DNA of 64,000 bases from Dyella dinghuensis (GCF_003977615.1 NZ_RYZR01000003.1:558001-622000); one strand, 5' to 3'; numbered from the stretch's first letter, positions 42,508-52,148 are shown. Numbers and translations: made by a program. The notes: generated by a model from the letters alone, not told the origin.

Positions 42508-43442
42508 CAGCGCCAGCGTCCAAGCAGTTCCAGTAGCAATAGATCGCCACGCAGCGGACCGCGTAACGCTTCGCGCGTGCGATTGGCTGCGTCATACCAC
42601 GCACCCAATTGCTCGACGTCCAGCGAACTGGATAGCGGACCATTTCCAGCGGTAGCGCGTGCACGTATTTCGTCGGCGACCGCTTGCGCTGCAAACCACA
42701 GCCGTTGGTCTGGCGTGTTATCCAGCCAGCGGCGACCCATTTCGATCGGATCGCCGCGGCCCGCAGCAAGCGCTGCGAGATCCTTTCGCACATCCTGCCG
42801 CTGCGCCAGCGAACCTTCTTGTGCCCAGATGCGCGCAAGACCAGGATTGCCGCCGGCCGCGGCAAGCGCAGCTGCAGCGTCGCGCACGCCCTCACCCTGC
42901 AGCCATGCCAACGACTCAGCCTGTGAAGGCAACTGAAATTCAATGCGCTGACAGCGGCTGCGGATAGTGGCAGGCATGCGCCACGGTTCGTCAGCCAGCA
43001 GTAACAGCATGGTTTGCGATGCGGGTTCTTCGAGCGTCTTGAGCAATGCGTTCGCTGCAGCATTATTCATCGCATCGGCAGGATCGATGCTCGCAATCTG
43101 CCACCCACCAAATTGGCTGGACGTCGCCAGACGTGCGGACAATTCGCGAATCTGATCGACGACAATTTCCGAACGCTGCACGCCATCCTTGCGCAGACCG
43201 TAACTTAGCGACACGTAGTCAGGATGCGTGCCTGCATCAAACAAAAGGCAACTGCGGCACGTGCCACAGGCATCGCCATCGCTTGAATTTTGACAAAGAA
43301 GTCCACGCACAAAGCGGCGCAGAAAGTCTCGCTTGCCCAATCCACGCGGACCACAAAGCAATAACGCATGCGGCAACGCATTGCGTTGCCGGCGTGCCTG
43401 CAGACGCGCCCAGTGTTCGGCGTGCCAAGGCGGCGTGCTCAT
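42507..43442 (-). CDS. holB: DNA polymerase III subunit delta'
   Basis: Clamp-loader stator subunit, 311 aa. It has a degenerate P-loop region (CGPRGLGKRDF), the zinc module cysteines in CGTCRSC with an earlier Cys, and the SRC motif in TIRSRCQRIEF that supplies the arginine finger. The C-terminal collar domain follows. ATGA overlap with tmk upstream and TGATG overlap with the PIG-L gene downstream. Works with DnaX, encoded near the right end of the window. Confidence 0.95.
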   Translation of the reverse strand: MSTPPWHAEHWARLQARRQRNALPHALLLCGPRGLGKRDFLRRFVRGLLCQNSSDGDACGTCRSCLLFDAGTHPDYVSLSYGLRKDGVQRSEIVVDQIRELSARLATSSQFGGWQIASIDPADAMNNAAANALLKTLEEPASQTMLLLLADEPWRMPATIRSRCQRIEFQLPSQAESLAWLQGEGVRDAAAALAAAGGNPGLARIWAQEGSLAQRQDVRKDLAALAAGRGDPIEMGRRWLDNTPDQRLWFAAQAVADEIRARATAGNGPLSSSLDVEQLGAWYDAANRTREALRGPLRGDLLLLELLGRWR

Positions 43443-44074
43443 GCTGCGCTCTCGAACAAATGCGCGGTGGCTGCCAAAGCGTCGCGCAGCACGTATTCGG
43501 GCGTCTGGCCGGCATCGATCACTCGAAAGCGTGCAGGTTCCGCTTCGGCGCGTTGACGATAGACGTGCCGCACGCGTTCAAAGAAGGCATCCGCCTCGGT
43601 CTCGATGCGATCGGCCGCACCGCGACCGGCGGCACGCGCACGTCCCGTCGCCACCGGCAGATCGAGTAACAACGTCAGATCGGGCTTGAGTCCTGCACAA
43701 GCCCAGCGTTCAAGTTCGGCAATCCGCTCGACCGGCTGACCGCGGCCGCCACCTTGATACGCGTAGCTGGCATCGACGTAGCGATCGCACAGCACCCACT
43801 GCCCCGCTTCCAGCGCGGGGAGAATGCGTTCGCGCACCAGCTGCGCGCGCGCGGCGAACATCAACAGCAATTCGCTTTCCGCACTGATATCCGGATGCGC
43901 AGGGTCGAGCACGATGGCGCGAATCGCTTCACCCAGCGCAGTACCACCCGGTTCGCGCACTTGCAAAAGCGTCACGCCACGCGCGGCGAGGTAGTCATGC
44001 AGCCCCGCCAGCAATGTGCTTTTGCCAGCACCCTCGCCACCTTCGAGCGAAATAAAGCGTCCGTGTCGGTTCAT
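43439..44074 (-). CDS. tmk: Thymidylate kinase
   Basis: Phosphorylates dTMP to dTDP. It has 211 aa from ATG 44074. P-loop EGGEGAGKST at 11-20, DRYVDASYAYQGGGRG with the catalytic DRY-like motif, and the LID region RAAGRGAADRIE. Overlaps mltG upstream and holB downstream by ATGA. A TTG two codons earlier is rejected. Confidence 0.96.
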   Translation of the reverse strand: MNRHGRFISLEGGEGAGKSTLLAGLHDYLAARGVTLLQVREPGGTALGEAIRAIVLDPAHPDISAESELLLMFAARAQLVRERILPALEAGQWVLCDRYVDASYAYQGGGRGQPVERIAELERWACAGLKPDLTLLLDLPVATGRARAAGRGAADRIETEADAFFERVRHVYRQRAEAEPARFRVIDAGQTPEYVLRDALAATAHLFESAA

Positions 44075-45111
44075 TGGCAATGCTTCAGCTGATAACAGGC
44101 GACGTTGCGGTTTTGCTCGTCCAGCGTCGGGGCGAATACATGCGTGCCATCGCCCTTCGCCACGAAGTAGAGATCATCGCCCGCGGCCGGATGCAGCGCA
44201 GCCTCAATCGAGAGTTTGCCCGGCATCGCAATGGGCGTTGGCGGCAGACCGGGACGGGTATACGTGTTGTAAGGCGTATCGGTGGTCAGATCGACCTTGT
44301 GGATCGTCCCGGTGTAACTGGCGCCCATGCCGTAGATAACGGTGGGATCGGTCTGCAGCAACATGTTTTTCTGCAGCCGGCGGATAAACACACCGGCGAC
44401 GCGCTGGCGCTCATCCGCACGACCGGTCTCCTTCTCCACGATGGAGGCGAGAATCAGTGCGTCGTAAGGCGTCGCCAGCGGAAGGTTGAGATCGCGCTTC
44501 GCCCACGAGGCATCGAGTGTTTTCGACATGGCGTCGTGCGCGCGCCGCAGTACATCCAGGTCGCTATCGCCCTTTACGTAGGCGTAGGTTTCCGGAAGAA
44601 AGCGCCCTTCCGGTTTCTCGTTCGGAGCGCCGATCTTCTGCATGATCGTGGCGTCGTCGAGGCCAACAGTGTCGTGCTTCAACTGGTCGGCTTTGGACAG
44701 CGCCTGCAACACGTCGTGGAAATTCCAGCCATCGACGATGGTGACGTCGCGCTGCATGACCTTGCCTTGCGCCATATTGGTAAGCAGCTGTTGCGGTGTC
44801 ATGCCTGCAACTAACGCGTATTCGCCCGCATGCAATCGACCGGCCACATGCATTTCCTCCGCAAGCAGGCGCCAGTAGAGCGGAGCCGCCGTGCTAAGGC
44901 CCTGCGCACGAAGCTGATGGACGATGTCCTTGAAGCTGGTCCCACGTCCGAACTCGATGCTCTGGCCTGTTGCGGTCACTCGCAATGGGGTGTTGCCGAA
45001 TCGCGAAAAATCGCGCCAGAACCATGCGGCAATGACTGCGCATGCGAGTACCAGCACCAATAAGACGAAGCGCCACGATGAACGCCCCAGATTCGCTCCA
45101 CTACGGGTCAT
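44071..45111 (-). CDS. mltG: Endolytic murein transglycosylase MltG
   Basis: Membrane-anchored lytic transglycosylase (YceG) that cleaves nascent glycan strands and helps set their length. It has 346 aa from ATG 45111; residues 14-31 are a single membrane anchor, then a LysM-like part and the YceG domain with catalytic Glu in SIVEKETGRADER. The NTYTRPGLPPTPI motif near the end is conserved. I reject the 579-aa frame to 45810, which runs through pabC. Overlaps pabC and tmk by ATGA. Confidence 0.95.
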   Translation of the reverse strand: MTRSGANLGRSSWRFVLLVLVLACAVIAAWFWRDFSRFGNTPLRVTATGQSIEFGRGTSFKDIVHQLRAQGLSTAAPLYWRLLAEEMHVAGRLHAGEYALVAGMTPQQLLTNMAQGKVMQRDVTIVDGWNFHDVLQALSKADQLKHDTVGLDDATIMQKIGAPNEKPEGRFLPETYAYVKGDSDLDVLRRAHDAMSKTLDASWAKRDLNLPLATPYDALILASIVEKETGRADERQRVAGVFIRRLQKNMLLQTDPTVIYGMGASYTGTIHKVDLTTDTPYNTYTRPGLPPTPIAMPGKLSIEAALHPAAGDDLYFVAKGDGTHVFAPTLDEQNRNVACYQLKHCQ

Positions 45112-45923
45112 GCCTGCTCCATCGCAAATCCGAGATCGCGCCAATGCTGTTGCATGGCACGGGTTACCGGACCGGGAGCGTACACGGTATCGCCCACCGC
45201 CTGAACAGGCAGAATGCCGCGAATGCTGGAACTGAGGAAGAGCTCGGAAGCCCCGAGACATTCCGCTACGGATAAGTCGCGGATTTGGCAGGCGGGCAAA
45301 GCTTCCAATACTTCCGCACGTGCGACACCCGCAACGCCGCAACGCTCCAGCGACGGCGTCACGGGAACGCCGTCGACAACAGCGAAGAGGTTCGCCGCCG
45401 TCGCGCAGATCGCGTGGCCGTGCTGATCGCTCAATAGTCCCTCGCCGATGGCCGGATCGTTCCATTCGGCACGAGCGAGCACCTGCTCGAGACGATTGAG
45501 GTGCTTCATGCCGGCCAGCAAAGGCTGATCGGCCAGAGTGGTTTGGCATGGATGCAGGCGAATGCCATCGCGATAGATCGACGATGCGACAGAGGGCATG
45601 GGGAACGCCGCGACGATGCGCGTGGTTACCGTGGCGGATGGCAGCGCGTATCCACGCTCTCCTACACCGCGCGTTACGGTGATTCGCACGACAGCTTCTC
45701 GCTGATTGCCCACTGCTTGTTGCGCTTCCTGACGAAGCAGGTGCGGGTCTGGCGCAGGCATGTGCAAGCGCTCGCAACTGGTCAGCAAGCGATGCATATG
45801 CCTGCCCCACAATGGCGCATCGTTGCCAAGGAAACGGATCGTCTCGAACAGGCCATCGCCATAGGCAAGCCCGCGATCAAGCGCCGATACGCTATCCAGC
45901 GGCTGGCCATTCACCAGCATCAT
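45108..45923 (-). CDS. pabC: Aminodeoxychorismate lyase
   Basis: PLP enzyme that cleaves 4-amino-4-deoxychorismate to p-aminobenzoate and pyruvate for folate synthesis. It has 271 aa, fold type IV, with the PLP lysine Lys140 in LLAGMKHLNRLEQ and the N-terminal DRGLAYGDGLFET. Its ATG overlaps the pabB stop (TGATG) and its stop overlaps mltG. Branched-chain aminotransferases share the fold but the pabB neighbour supports PabC. Confidence 0.93.
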   Translation of the reverse strand: MMLVNGQPLDSVSALDRGLAYGDGLFETIRFLGNDAPLWGRHMHRLLTSCERLHMPAPDPHLLRQEAQQAVGNQREAVVRITVTRGVGERGYALPSATVTTRIVAAFPMPSVASSIYRDGIRLHPCQTTLADQPLLAGMKHLNRLEQVLARAEWNDPAIGEGLLSDQHGHAICATAANLFAVVDGVPVTPSLERCGVAGVARAEVLEALPACQIRDLSVAECLGASELFLSSSIRGILPVQAVGDTVYAPGPVTRAMQQHWRDLGFAMEQA

Positions 45924-47272
45924 CAGCCGGTGACTCCCAGAGCACGAAGCATGCCGCGTGCCTTGGCGCGCGTTTCGTCCAGTTCTTTCGTCGCCACGGA
46001 ATCGGCAACGATGCCCGCGCCTGCGCGCAACGTCACCTCGTTTCCGCTCAAGGTCAGCGTGCGAATGAGGATGTTCAAATCCAGATCGCCATTACGGTCG
46101 AGATAGCCCAATGCGCCGGTATAGGCACCGCGCGGGGCATCTTCGATCGATGCAATGATTTCCATGCAACGTACTTTAGGGCAACCGGTAATCGTGCCGC
46201 CCGGGAAGGTTGCAGCGATCACCTGCCCTGGCGTAACGCCATCGCGTACACGACCGCGGACGTTTGAAACGATGTGATGCACGTGCGCATAACTTTCCAC
46301 GACCATCAGTTCGTTTACTTCAACCGTACCGGGTCGGCAAACGCGGCCGAGATCATTGCGCTCGAGGTCGATCAGCATGACGTGCTCGGCACGTTCTTTC
46401 GGATGCGCCGTGAGTTCGCGAATGCGGGCCAGATCATCGTCGCCCTCGACACGCGGCCGAGTGCCCGCAATAGGCCGGGTTTGCGCGATACCGCGACGTA
46501 CTTCCACCAGGCGTTCGGGTGACGAGCTGACGACGGCCCAACCGCTCTGCTGCAGCAACCCAGCGAACGGAGCCGGATTGGCGTTGCGCAGTGATGCGTA
46601 GAGCGATGTGGGCGTCGGTGGTGAAGCGAAGGTTGCACGCCACGCGCGCGACAGGTTCGCTTGAAAGAGATCGCCCGCATGCAGGTGTTCGTGAATGCGC
46701 TCCACACCGCCAAGGAATAGCGAAGGATCGTCTTCTTCGATGACTTCAGGCGCGGCGAGTGCAGCAATGAATGGCTCCGCGTGCAGATCCGCTTCCATTG
46801 CATCGAGCAAGCGTTCTTGTCCCGTTTCCGCAACCAGAATCGTTTGCTCGCGCACGTGGTCGACGATGATCGCGGCGGGACAACGCACCGCCAGCGCCAC
46901 AGGCAAATCCTGCGTTTGACGCAAGCGAAGAGTGGGTTCTATTTCCGCAGCAAGCTCATAGGCCAGCAATAGCACCCAGCCACCGTGAAATGGCAAGCCG
47001 TCATCTTTGCTTTGTGCGACACGTTCAGCGCGCCACGCAGCATCGAGTGCATCCAGAAAACGGCCTGGCACGACCTCACCGTTTTCGCCTTGCACCTGCC
47101 CACTCGATGAAAGACTCAGCGTGTCTTGCGGGAACGCGAAAAGAATGTCGTACCGCGCCTGCGCGCTGACGCGCGTGACGCTTTCAAGCAACGCCGGATA
47201 GCGCTCTGGAAACGCAGCGGCCGGCGCGAGCAGATCGCGCCGGCCGGCGAGTGTACGTATTGCGCAGGTCAC
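45923..47272 (-). CDS. pabB: Aminodeoxychorismate synthase component I (PabB-like, TrpE-like active-site residue)
   Basis: Chorismate-using enzyme of the ADC/anthranilate synthase family, 449 aa, starting at GTG 47272 directly after the fabF stop (TAAGTG). HLHAGDLFQANLSRAW, SSSPERLVE, DLERNDLGRVC and TFPGGTITGCPK are the family blocks. Position makes it PabB: pabC follows with overlapping codons. The motif that is PIKGT in characterised PabB reads PIAGT here (Ala269), as in anthranilate synthase, and an LLES motif is at 28-31. The amidotransferase partner (PabA/TrpG) is not in the window. PabB is the better call but TrpE activity is not excluded. Confidence 0.82.
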   Translation of the reverse strand: MTCAIRTLAGRRDLLAPAAAFPERYPALLESVTRVSAQARYDILFAFPQDTLSLSSSGQVQGENGEVVPGRFLDALDAAWRAERVAQSKDDGLPFHGGWVLLLAYELAAEIEPTLRLRQTQDLPVALAVRCPAAIIVDHVREQTILVAETGQERLLDAMEADLHAEPFIAALAAPEVIEEDDPSLFLGGVERIHEHLHAGDLFQANLSRAWRATFASPPTPTSLYASLRNANPAPFAGLLQQSGWAVVSSSPERLVEVRRGIAQTRPIAGTRPRVEGDDDLARIRELTAHPKERAEHVMLIDLERNDLGRVCRPGTVEVNELMVVESYAHVHHIVSNVRGRVRDGVTPGQVIAATFPGGTITGCPKVRCMEIIASIEDAPRGAYTGALGYLDRNGDLDLNILIRTLTLSGNEVTLRAGAGIVADSVATKELDETRAKARGMLRALGVTG

Positions 47273-48511
47273 TTAGATGCGACGGAAAGCGAGCGTACCG
47301 TTGGTGCCACCGAAGCCAAACGAGTTGGAGATGACGATGTCGAGCTTCGCATCGCGTGCGGTGTGCGGCACGAAGTCGAGATCGCAGCCCTCACCCGGCT
47401 CATCCAGGTTGATGGTGGGCGGAATGACCTGATCGCGCAGCGCCAGAATGCTGAAGATGGCTTCCACACCACCTGCTGCGCCGAGCAAGTGACCAGTGGT
47501 CGACTTGGTCGAACTCATCGCGAGCTTGTACGCGTGATCGCCGAACACGCTCTTGGCGGCGAGCACTTCGCCCAGATCGCCCAGCGGCGTAGAGGTGCCG
47601 TGTGCATTGATGTACTGCACATCGGTCGGATTGATGCCGCCATCGCGCAACGCCGCAACCATGCAGCGGGCCGCGCCTTCGCCACCTTCGCTCGGCGCAG
47701 TGATGTGAAACGCATCGCCGCTCATGCCGAAACCGACAAGCTCGGCATAAATGCGCGCACCGCGCGCCTTGGCCATTTCGTATTCCTCCAGCACCAGCAC
47801 GCCGGCACCGTCGGACAACACGAAACCGTCGCGGTCCTTATCCCACGGACGGCTTGCCCGGTGCGGATCGTCGTTGCGGGTGGACATCGCCTTGGCCGAA
47901 CAGAAGCCCGCCATCGCCGTGCCGGTCGTAGCAAACTCAGCACCGCCAGCCACCATCACATCCGCATCGCCGTACTGAATCATGCGCGCCGCGAGACCGA
48001 TGTTATGTGCACCCGTGGTGCACGCCGTGACGCACGCGATGTTCGGTCCCTTCAGACCAAACATGATCGACAAATTGCCCGACACCATGTTGATGATCGA
48101 ACTGGGCACGAAGAACGGCGACACGCGGCGCGGTCCCTTCTCGTGCAGCTCGATCGACGTGTCTTCGATGGTGTTCAGGCCACCGATACCAGCACCCACC
48201 GCCACGCCGATACGCGGCGCGTTGGCTTCCGTGATTTCCAGTCCGGAATCGCGCAGGGCTTGAGTGCCCGCCGCCACGCCGTAATGGATGAACGGATCCA
48301 TCTTCTTCACATCTTTCGGTGCCATCCATTGGGCTGGATCGAAGTCGCGCACCTGGCCCGCAATGCGGGTGGCATAGGCGGTGGCATCGAAGTGCGTCAC
48401 CGGACCGATGCCACTGACACCCTTCTGGATGTTTTCCCAGGCGGTGGCGATGTCGTTACCGACCGGCGAAATAATGCCCAGGCCGGTCACTACCACTCGT
48501 CGTTTGCTCAT
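47273..48511 (-). CDS. fabF: 3-oxoacyl-ACP synthase II (KAS II)
   Basis: Elongating beta-ketoacyl-ACP synthase, 412 aa. Catalytic Cys164 in [10 protein letters not shown], and the two histidines in [12 protein letters not shown] and [12 protein letters not shown]. Lies 206 nt downstream of acpP with a hairpin terminator between them. pabB begins immediately after its stop. Confidence 0.97.
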   Translation of the reverse strand: MSKRRVVVTGLGIISPVGNDIATAWENIQKGVSGIGPVTHFDATAYATRIAGQVRDFDPAQWMAPKDVKKMDPFIHYGVAAGTQALRDSGLEITEANAPRIGVAVGAGIGGLNTIEDTSIELHEKGPRRVSPFFVPSSIINMVSGNLSIMFGLKGPNIACVTACTTGAHNIGLAARMIQYGDADVMVAGGAEFATTGTAMAGFCSAKAMSTRNDDPHRASRPWDKDRDGFVLSDGAGVLVLEEYEMAKARGARIYAELVGFGMSGDAFHITAPSEGGEGAARCMVAALRDGGINPTDVQYINAHGTSTPLGDLGEVLAAKSVFGDHAYKLAMSSTKSTTGHLLGAAGGVEAIFSILALRDQVIPPTINLDEPGEGCDLDFVPHTARDAKLDIVISNSFGFGGTNGTLAFRRI

Positions 48512-48626
48512 GGACTTAATTTCCTAACTGGTTCGGAGAGGATCAGCCGGCAGGCATCACCGTCCGCGAGTCGCGATGTGTACCGGCCGCGCATACCATA
48601 CGGGATCGGACGTTACACATTGCAGA

Positions 48627-48653
48627 AACGAAAACTGCGCCTTGATGGCGCAG
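48627..48653 (-). terminator. Intrinsic terminator or attenuator after acpP
   Basis: On the minus strand CTGCGCC-ATCAA-GGCGCAG (stem 48635-48641 with 48647-48653) is followed by TTTTCGTTT. It lies 64 nt past the acpP stop and 116 nt before fabF, so it may lower readthrough from the highly expressed acpP into fabF. Confidence 0.65.
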
Positions 48654-48717
48654 GTTCCGGTGTCACTACGTAGTGCATGGGCCGCGGGCTCCGCGATCCC
48701 GACACAACGATTCATGC

Positions 48718-48963
48718 TCAGGCGTTAGGCTTGCTGTGAGCCTTGATGTAGTCCACAGCCTGCTGCACGGTGGTGATCTTCTCGGCTTCTTCGTCCGGAA
48801 TTTCCGTTTCGAATTCTTCTTCGAGAGCCATCACCAGCTCGACTGTGTCCAGCGAATCTGCGCCCAGATCGTCCACGAACGAAGCGTTCGCTGTGACCTC
48901 ATCTTCCTTGACGCCCAGCTGCTCGACGACGATTTTCTTGACGCGTTCTTCGATGGTGCTCAT
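48718..48963 (-). CDS. acpP: Acyl carrier protein
   Basis: An 81-aa acidic four-helix carrier of fatty-acyl intermediates. The phosphopantetheine attachment Ser37 is in [12 protein letters not shown]. Start ATG 48963 ([10 protein letters not shown]), with a near-perfect GGAGGTAAAG Shine-Dalgarno; the six-residue upstream extension is rejected. A consensus -10 (TATAAT) lies 95-100 nt upstream. Confidence 0.98.
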   Translation of the reverse strand: MSTIEERVKKIVVEQLGVKEDEVTANASFVDDLGADSLDTVELVMALEEEFETEIPDEEAEKITTVQQAVDYIKAHSKPNA

Positions 48964-49057
48964 GTTGCCTTTACCTCCCAAGGGGATTTGTTTGTCTTGC
49001 CGGACTTTTTGCCGACAAATTCTGCGGCATTGTAGTGGCTAAGCCGCGAAGCCGCCA

Positions 49058-49063
49058 ATTATA
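49058..49063 (-). promoter_or_regulatory. Consensus -10 box of an acpP promoter
   Basis: A perfect TATAAT on the minus strand in the 281-nt fabG-acpP gap. No good -35 is visible at 16-18 nt, so the promoter may rely on other contacts. It would give acpP an 88-nt leader. The rest of the gap (49064-49244) shows no gene. Confidence 0.55.
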
Positions 49064-49244
49064 TGCCAGTGGGAACTAACCGCCACAGTGCCTGCGCCGA
49101 GGCGAAGGCGCCGATTGTCGCCTAAAAAGGACGACTTGACGACTTTTTCATATCAGCCAGGCCGCCTAGGGCCCGAAAAATTCAAACGGTGTTATGGAGG
49201 TGCGGCTCGCGCATGCAATAGGCCAGCACCCGTGAAGACCGCGA

Positions 49245-49985
49245 TCAGGGCATGTACATGCCGCCGTTCACGTGCAAAGTCTCTCCGGTGATATAGCCGG
49301 CAGCAGGCGATGCGAGGAAGCCAACCGCCTTGGCGATGTCGCTGGCATCACCCAGGCGCCCGAGCGCGATCTGACCGAGCAGTGCCTGCTTGGATTCTTC
49401 CGGCAGGCCGCGTGTCATGTCGGTATCGATAAAGCCCGGCGCCACCACATTGACGGTGATGCCGCGCGAACCGATCTCGCGCGCCAGCGATTTGGAGAAC
49501 GCAATGATGCCAGCCTTCGCGGCGGCGTAGTTGGACTGTCCCGGATTACCGGTAAGGCCAATGACCGAAGCGATCGAAATGATGCGGCCCTTGCGCGCTT
49601 TCATCATGCCGCGCATCACGGCTTTGGACGTGCGATATACCGAGGTGAGATTGGTATCGAGAATCGCCTGCCAATCTTCATCGCGCATGCGCATCAGCAA
49701 CTGGTCGCGCGTGATGCCTGCGTTGTTGACGAGAATCGACACGGCACCGAATTGCTTGGTGATGTCGTCGATCAGCGCATCCACGGCGGCGCCTTCGGTG
49801 ACATTCAACACACGGCCATGACCGCCGTGCGGCGCAAGACGCTTGCCAATGGCCGCAGCGCCGGATTCGCTGGTCGCCGTGCCGATGACGGTTGCGCCCA
49901 TCGACGCCAGTTCATCCGCAATCGCCGCACCAATCCCGCGGCTGGCGCCGGTGACCAGTACGATTTCGCCTTTCAGTGTGCTCAT
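49245..49985 (-). CDS. fabG: 3-oxoacyl-ACP reductase
   Basis: NADPH-dependent short-chain dehydrogenase of fatty-acid elongation, 246 aa. TGASRGIG cofactor loop at 12-19, NNAG at 87-90, and the catalytic Ser140, Tyr153 and Lys157 (SNYAAAKAG). C-terminal GETLHVNGGMYMP is typical. Between fabD (37 nt) and acpP. Confidence 0.98.
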   Translation of the reverse strand: MSTLKGEIVLVTGASRGIGAAIADELASMGATVIGTATSESGAAAIGKRLAPHGGHGRVLNVTEGAAVDALIDDITKQFGAVSILVNNAGITRDQLLMRMRDEDWQAILDTNLTSVYRTSKAVMRGMMKARKGRIISIASVIGLTGNPGQSNYAAAKAGIIAFSKSLAREIGSRGITVNVVAPGFIDTDMTRGLPEESKQALLGQIALGRLGDASDIAKAVGFLASPAAGYITGETLHVNGGMYMP

Positions 49986-50022
49986 TCGTTAGTTTCCTTG
50001 AGAAACGAAGACCGGGAGGCGC

Positions 50023-50970
50023 TCACGCCCACTCGCTGCGCGCGGCGTCGATATCCGTCGGCGCACCAAGCGCGCGCGCTTCCACACTCTTGTCGATACG
50101 CTTGATCAGACCCGACAGCACTTTGCCCGGCCCGCATTCGGCCATGCGCGTGGCGCCACCTGCAACGAGCGTCTGCACGCATTGCGTCCAACGCACCGGC
50201 AGATACAACTGACGTTGCAGTGCGCCGCGGATGTCGTCGATGGATGTATAGCTGCGTGCTTCAGCGTTCTGCACGACAGGAATGGCCGGTTGCTGCCACG
50301 CGATAGACGCCATGCGTTCGCCGAGTTTGTCCGCCGCATCGCGCATGAGTGCGCAGTGAGATGGGACAGACACCGCCAGCTTGATGGCTTTCTTCACACC
50401 CAATTCGGCGAGCTTGGCCAACGCGCGATCGACCGCTTCGGCATTACCGGCAATCACCAGCTGTCCAGGTGAATTGAAGTTGGCCGGCGATACCACCTGG
50501 CCTTGTGCGACTTCGGCGCAGACAGCAGCGATCTGTTCGTCATCGCCACCGAGAATCGCAGCCATCGCTCCAACGCCTGCCGGCACAGCGGCCTGCATCA
50601 AGCGACCACGCTCGGCAACCAGTGCCGCGGCATCATGTAGCGACAACGCACCAGCGCACACGAGCGCGCTGTATTCGCCGAGGCTGTGGCCAGAAAGCTG
50701 CGCGGGTTGCACACCGCCAAGTTTCTGCCACACGCGCCACACGGCAACGCTCGCTGCGAGCAAAGCGGGCTGCGTGTTTTCGGTGCGGTTGAGCTGATCT
50801 TCGGGTCCCTGCTGGCTGATTGCCCACAGGTCGACACCCGCACCTTGCGAGGCTTCATCGAAAGTTGCTTTGACGTCGCTGTTAACAGCGGCGAGATCGG
50901 CAAGCATGCCGACCGATTGCGAACCCTGGCCAGGAAAAACAAAGGCGAGCGATGCGGACGTTTGGGTCAT
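50023..50970 (-). CDS. fabD: Malonyl-CoA:ACP transacylase
   Basis: Loads malonyl onto ACP. It has 315 aa from ATG 50970 (MTQTSASLAFVFPGQGSQ). Catalytic Ser96 in GHSLGEYSAL and His205 in SVPSHCALM. The longer frame to 51054 reads the fabH-fabD spacer and is rejected. fabH ends 108 nt upstream. Confidence 0.97.
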   Translation of the reverse strand: MTQTSASLAFVFPGQGSQSVGMLADLAAVNSDVKATFDEASQGAGVDLWAISQQGPEDQLNRTENTQPALLAASVAVWRVWQKLGGVQPAQLSGHSLGEYSALVCAGALSLHDAAALVAERGRLMQAAVPAGVGAMAAILGGDDEQIAAVCAEVAQGQVVSPANFNSPGQLVIAGNAEAVDRALAKLAELGVKKAIKLAVSVPSHCALMRDAADKLGERMASIAWQQPAIPVVQNAEARSYTSIDDIRGALQRQLYLPVRWTQCVQTLVAGGATRMAECGPGKVLSGLIKRIDKSVEARALGAPTDIDAARSEWA

Positions 50971-51078
50971 GAAGAGGCGCAATTCATCGGGTAAAAACGA
51001 AATGGTGCCATCATTGCGTGACGTACGCAGCCGTATTCGGCTGACGCACGCCATGTTTATCGCAGGCGTTTGCCTGGA

Positions 51079-52053
51079 TCAGTAGCGCAACAGCGCCGAA
51101 GCCCAGGTGAAACCGCCGCCGAACGCTTCCAACAACAGGTTCTGGCCCCGCTTGACCTTGCCCGAGCGCACCGCGAAGTCCAGCGCGAGCGGCACCGAGC
51201 CGGACGATGTATTGGCGTGCTTGTCGACGGTGACGATCACCTGTTCCATCGGCATGTTCAAACGCTTGGCCGTAGCCTCGATGATGCGCAGGTTCGCCTG
51301 ATGCGGAATCAGCCAGTCGAGTTGCGATGCGTCCATACCGGCGGCATTGAGCGTTTCTTCGACCAGCGAATCGAGGGTCTTGACGGCAACCTTGAACACT
51401 TCGCGGCCGGACATGCGAATACGCACGCCGTGATTGGGCTCGTCCTTGAAACCGACAGAGACGCCGACCGGGTTGTACAACAGTTCCTTGTGACCGCCAT
51501 CGGCGTGCAAGCAGGTTGCGTAGATGCCCGGTTCGTCTGACGCCTCAAGCACCACAGCGCCAGCGCCGTCGCCAAAGAGTACGCAGGTTTCGCGCTCGGT
51601 CCAGTCGACCATTCGTGTCAGCGTTTCGGCGCCGATCACCAGCACCTTCTTCGACTGACCGCTACGAATGAATTTGTCGGCGATGCCCAGCGCGTAAACG
51701 AAACCGGAGCACGCTGCATTGACGTCGAACGCGGCGCAGCCGTTCGCACCAAGACGATGCTGCACGAGGCATGCGGTGGACGGGAAAATGATGTCGGGCG
51801 TGGTGGTGCCCAGAATGATCAGATCCAGGTCGGCCGCTTTCACGCCCGCGGCGTCCAGCGCGCGCTGCGCAGCAAGCGTGGCCAGGTCGCCGGTGGTCTC
51901 CCCTTCTACAACAACGTGACGCTGGCGAATGCCGGTGCGGGAATGAATCCATTCGTCGCTGGTATCGACGAATTTCTCAAGGTCCGCGTTGGTCAGAACG
52001 CGTTCCGGCAAGGCACTGCCGGTGGCCATGATGCGGGAGTAAATCTGAGCCAT
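51079..52053 (-). CDS. fabH: 3-oxoacyl-ACP synthase III (KAS III)
   Basis: Starts fatty-acid synthesis by condensing an acyl-CoA with malonyl-ACP. It has 324 aa; triad Cys115 (VNAACSGF), His251 (IPHQANLRI) and Asn281 (DKHANTSSGSVPLAL). rpmF is 165 nt upstream; plsX, which sits between them in E. coli, is absent. Confidence 0.97.
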   Translation of the reverse strand: MAQIYSRIMATGSALPERVLTNADLEKFVDTSDEWIHSRTGIRQRHVVVEGETTGDLATLAAQRALDAAGVKAADLDLIILGTTTPDIIFPSTACLVQHRLGANGCAAFDVNAACSGFVYALGIADKFIRSGQSKKVLVIGAETLTRMVDWTERETCVLFGDGAGAVVLEASDEPGIYATCLHADGGHKELLYNPVGVSVGFKDEPNHGVRIRMSGREVFKVAVKTLDSLVEETLNAAGMDASQLDWLIPHQANLRIIEATAKRLNMPMEQVIVTVDKHANTSSGSVPLALDFAVRSGKVKRGQNLLLEAFGGGFTWASALLRY

Positions 52054-52148
52054 TGAATTTCCATCAGCGGGCGGACGGTGCTTTCGTCTTCCGTCTCACA
52101 TGGAGTCGGCACACCAAGACCGCAACGTTACGTTGCCTGACGCAAGAA

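Noticed and set aside
44071..45810. A 579-codon version of mltG
   Set aside because: The extra N-terminal part is pabC read in the wrong frame; the ATG at 45111 with its ATGA overlap and membrane anchor fits MltG.
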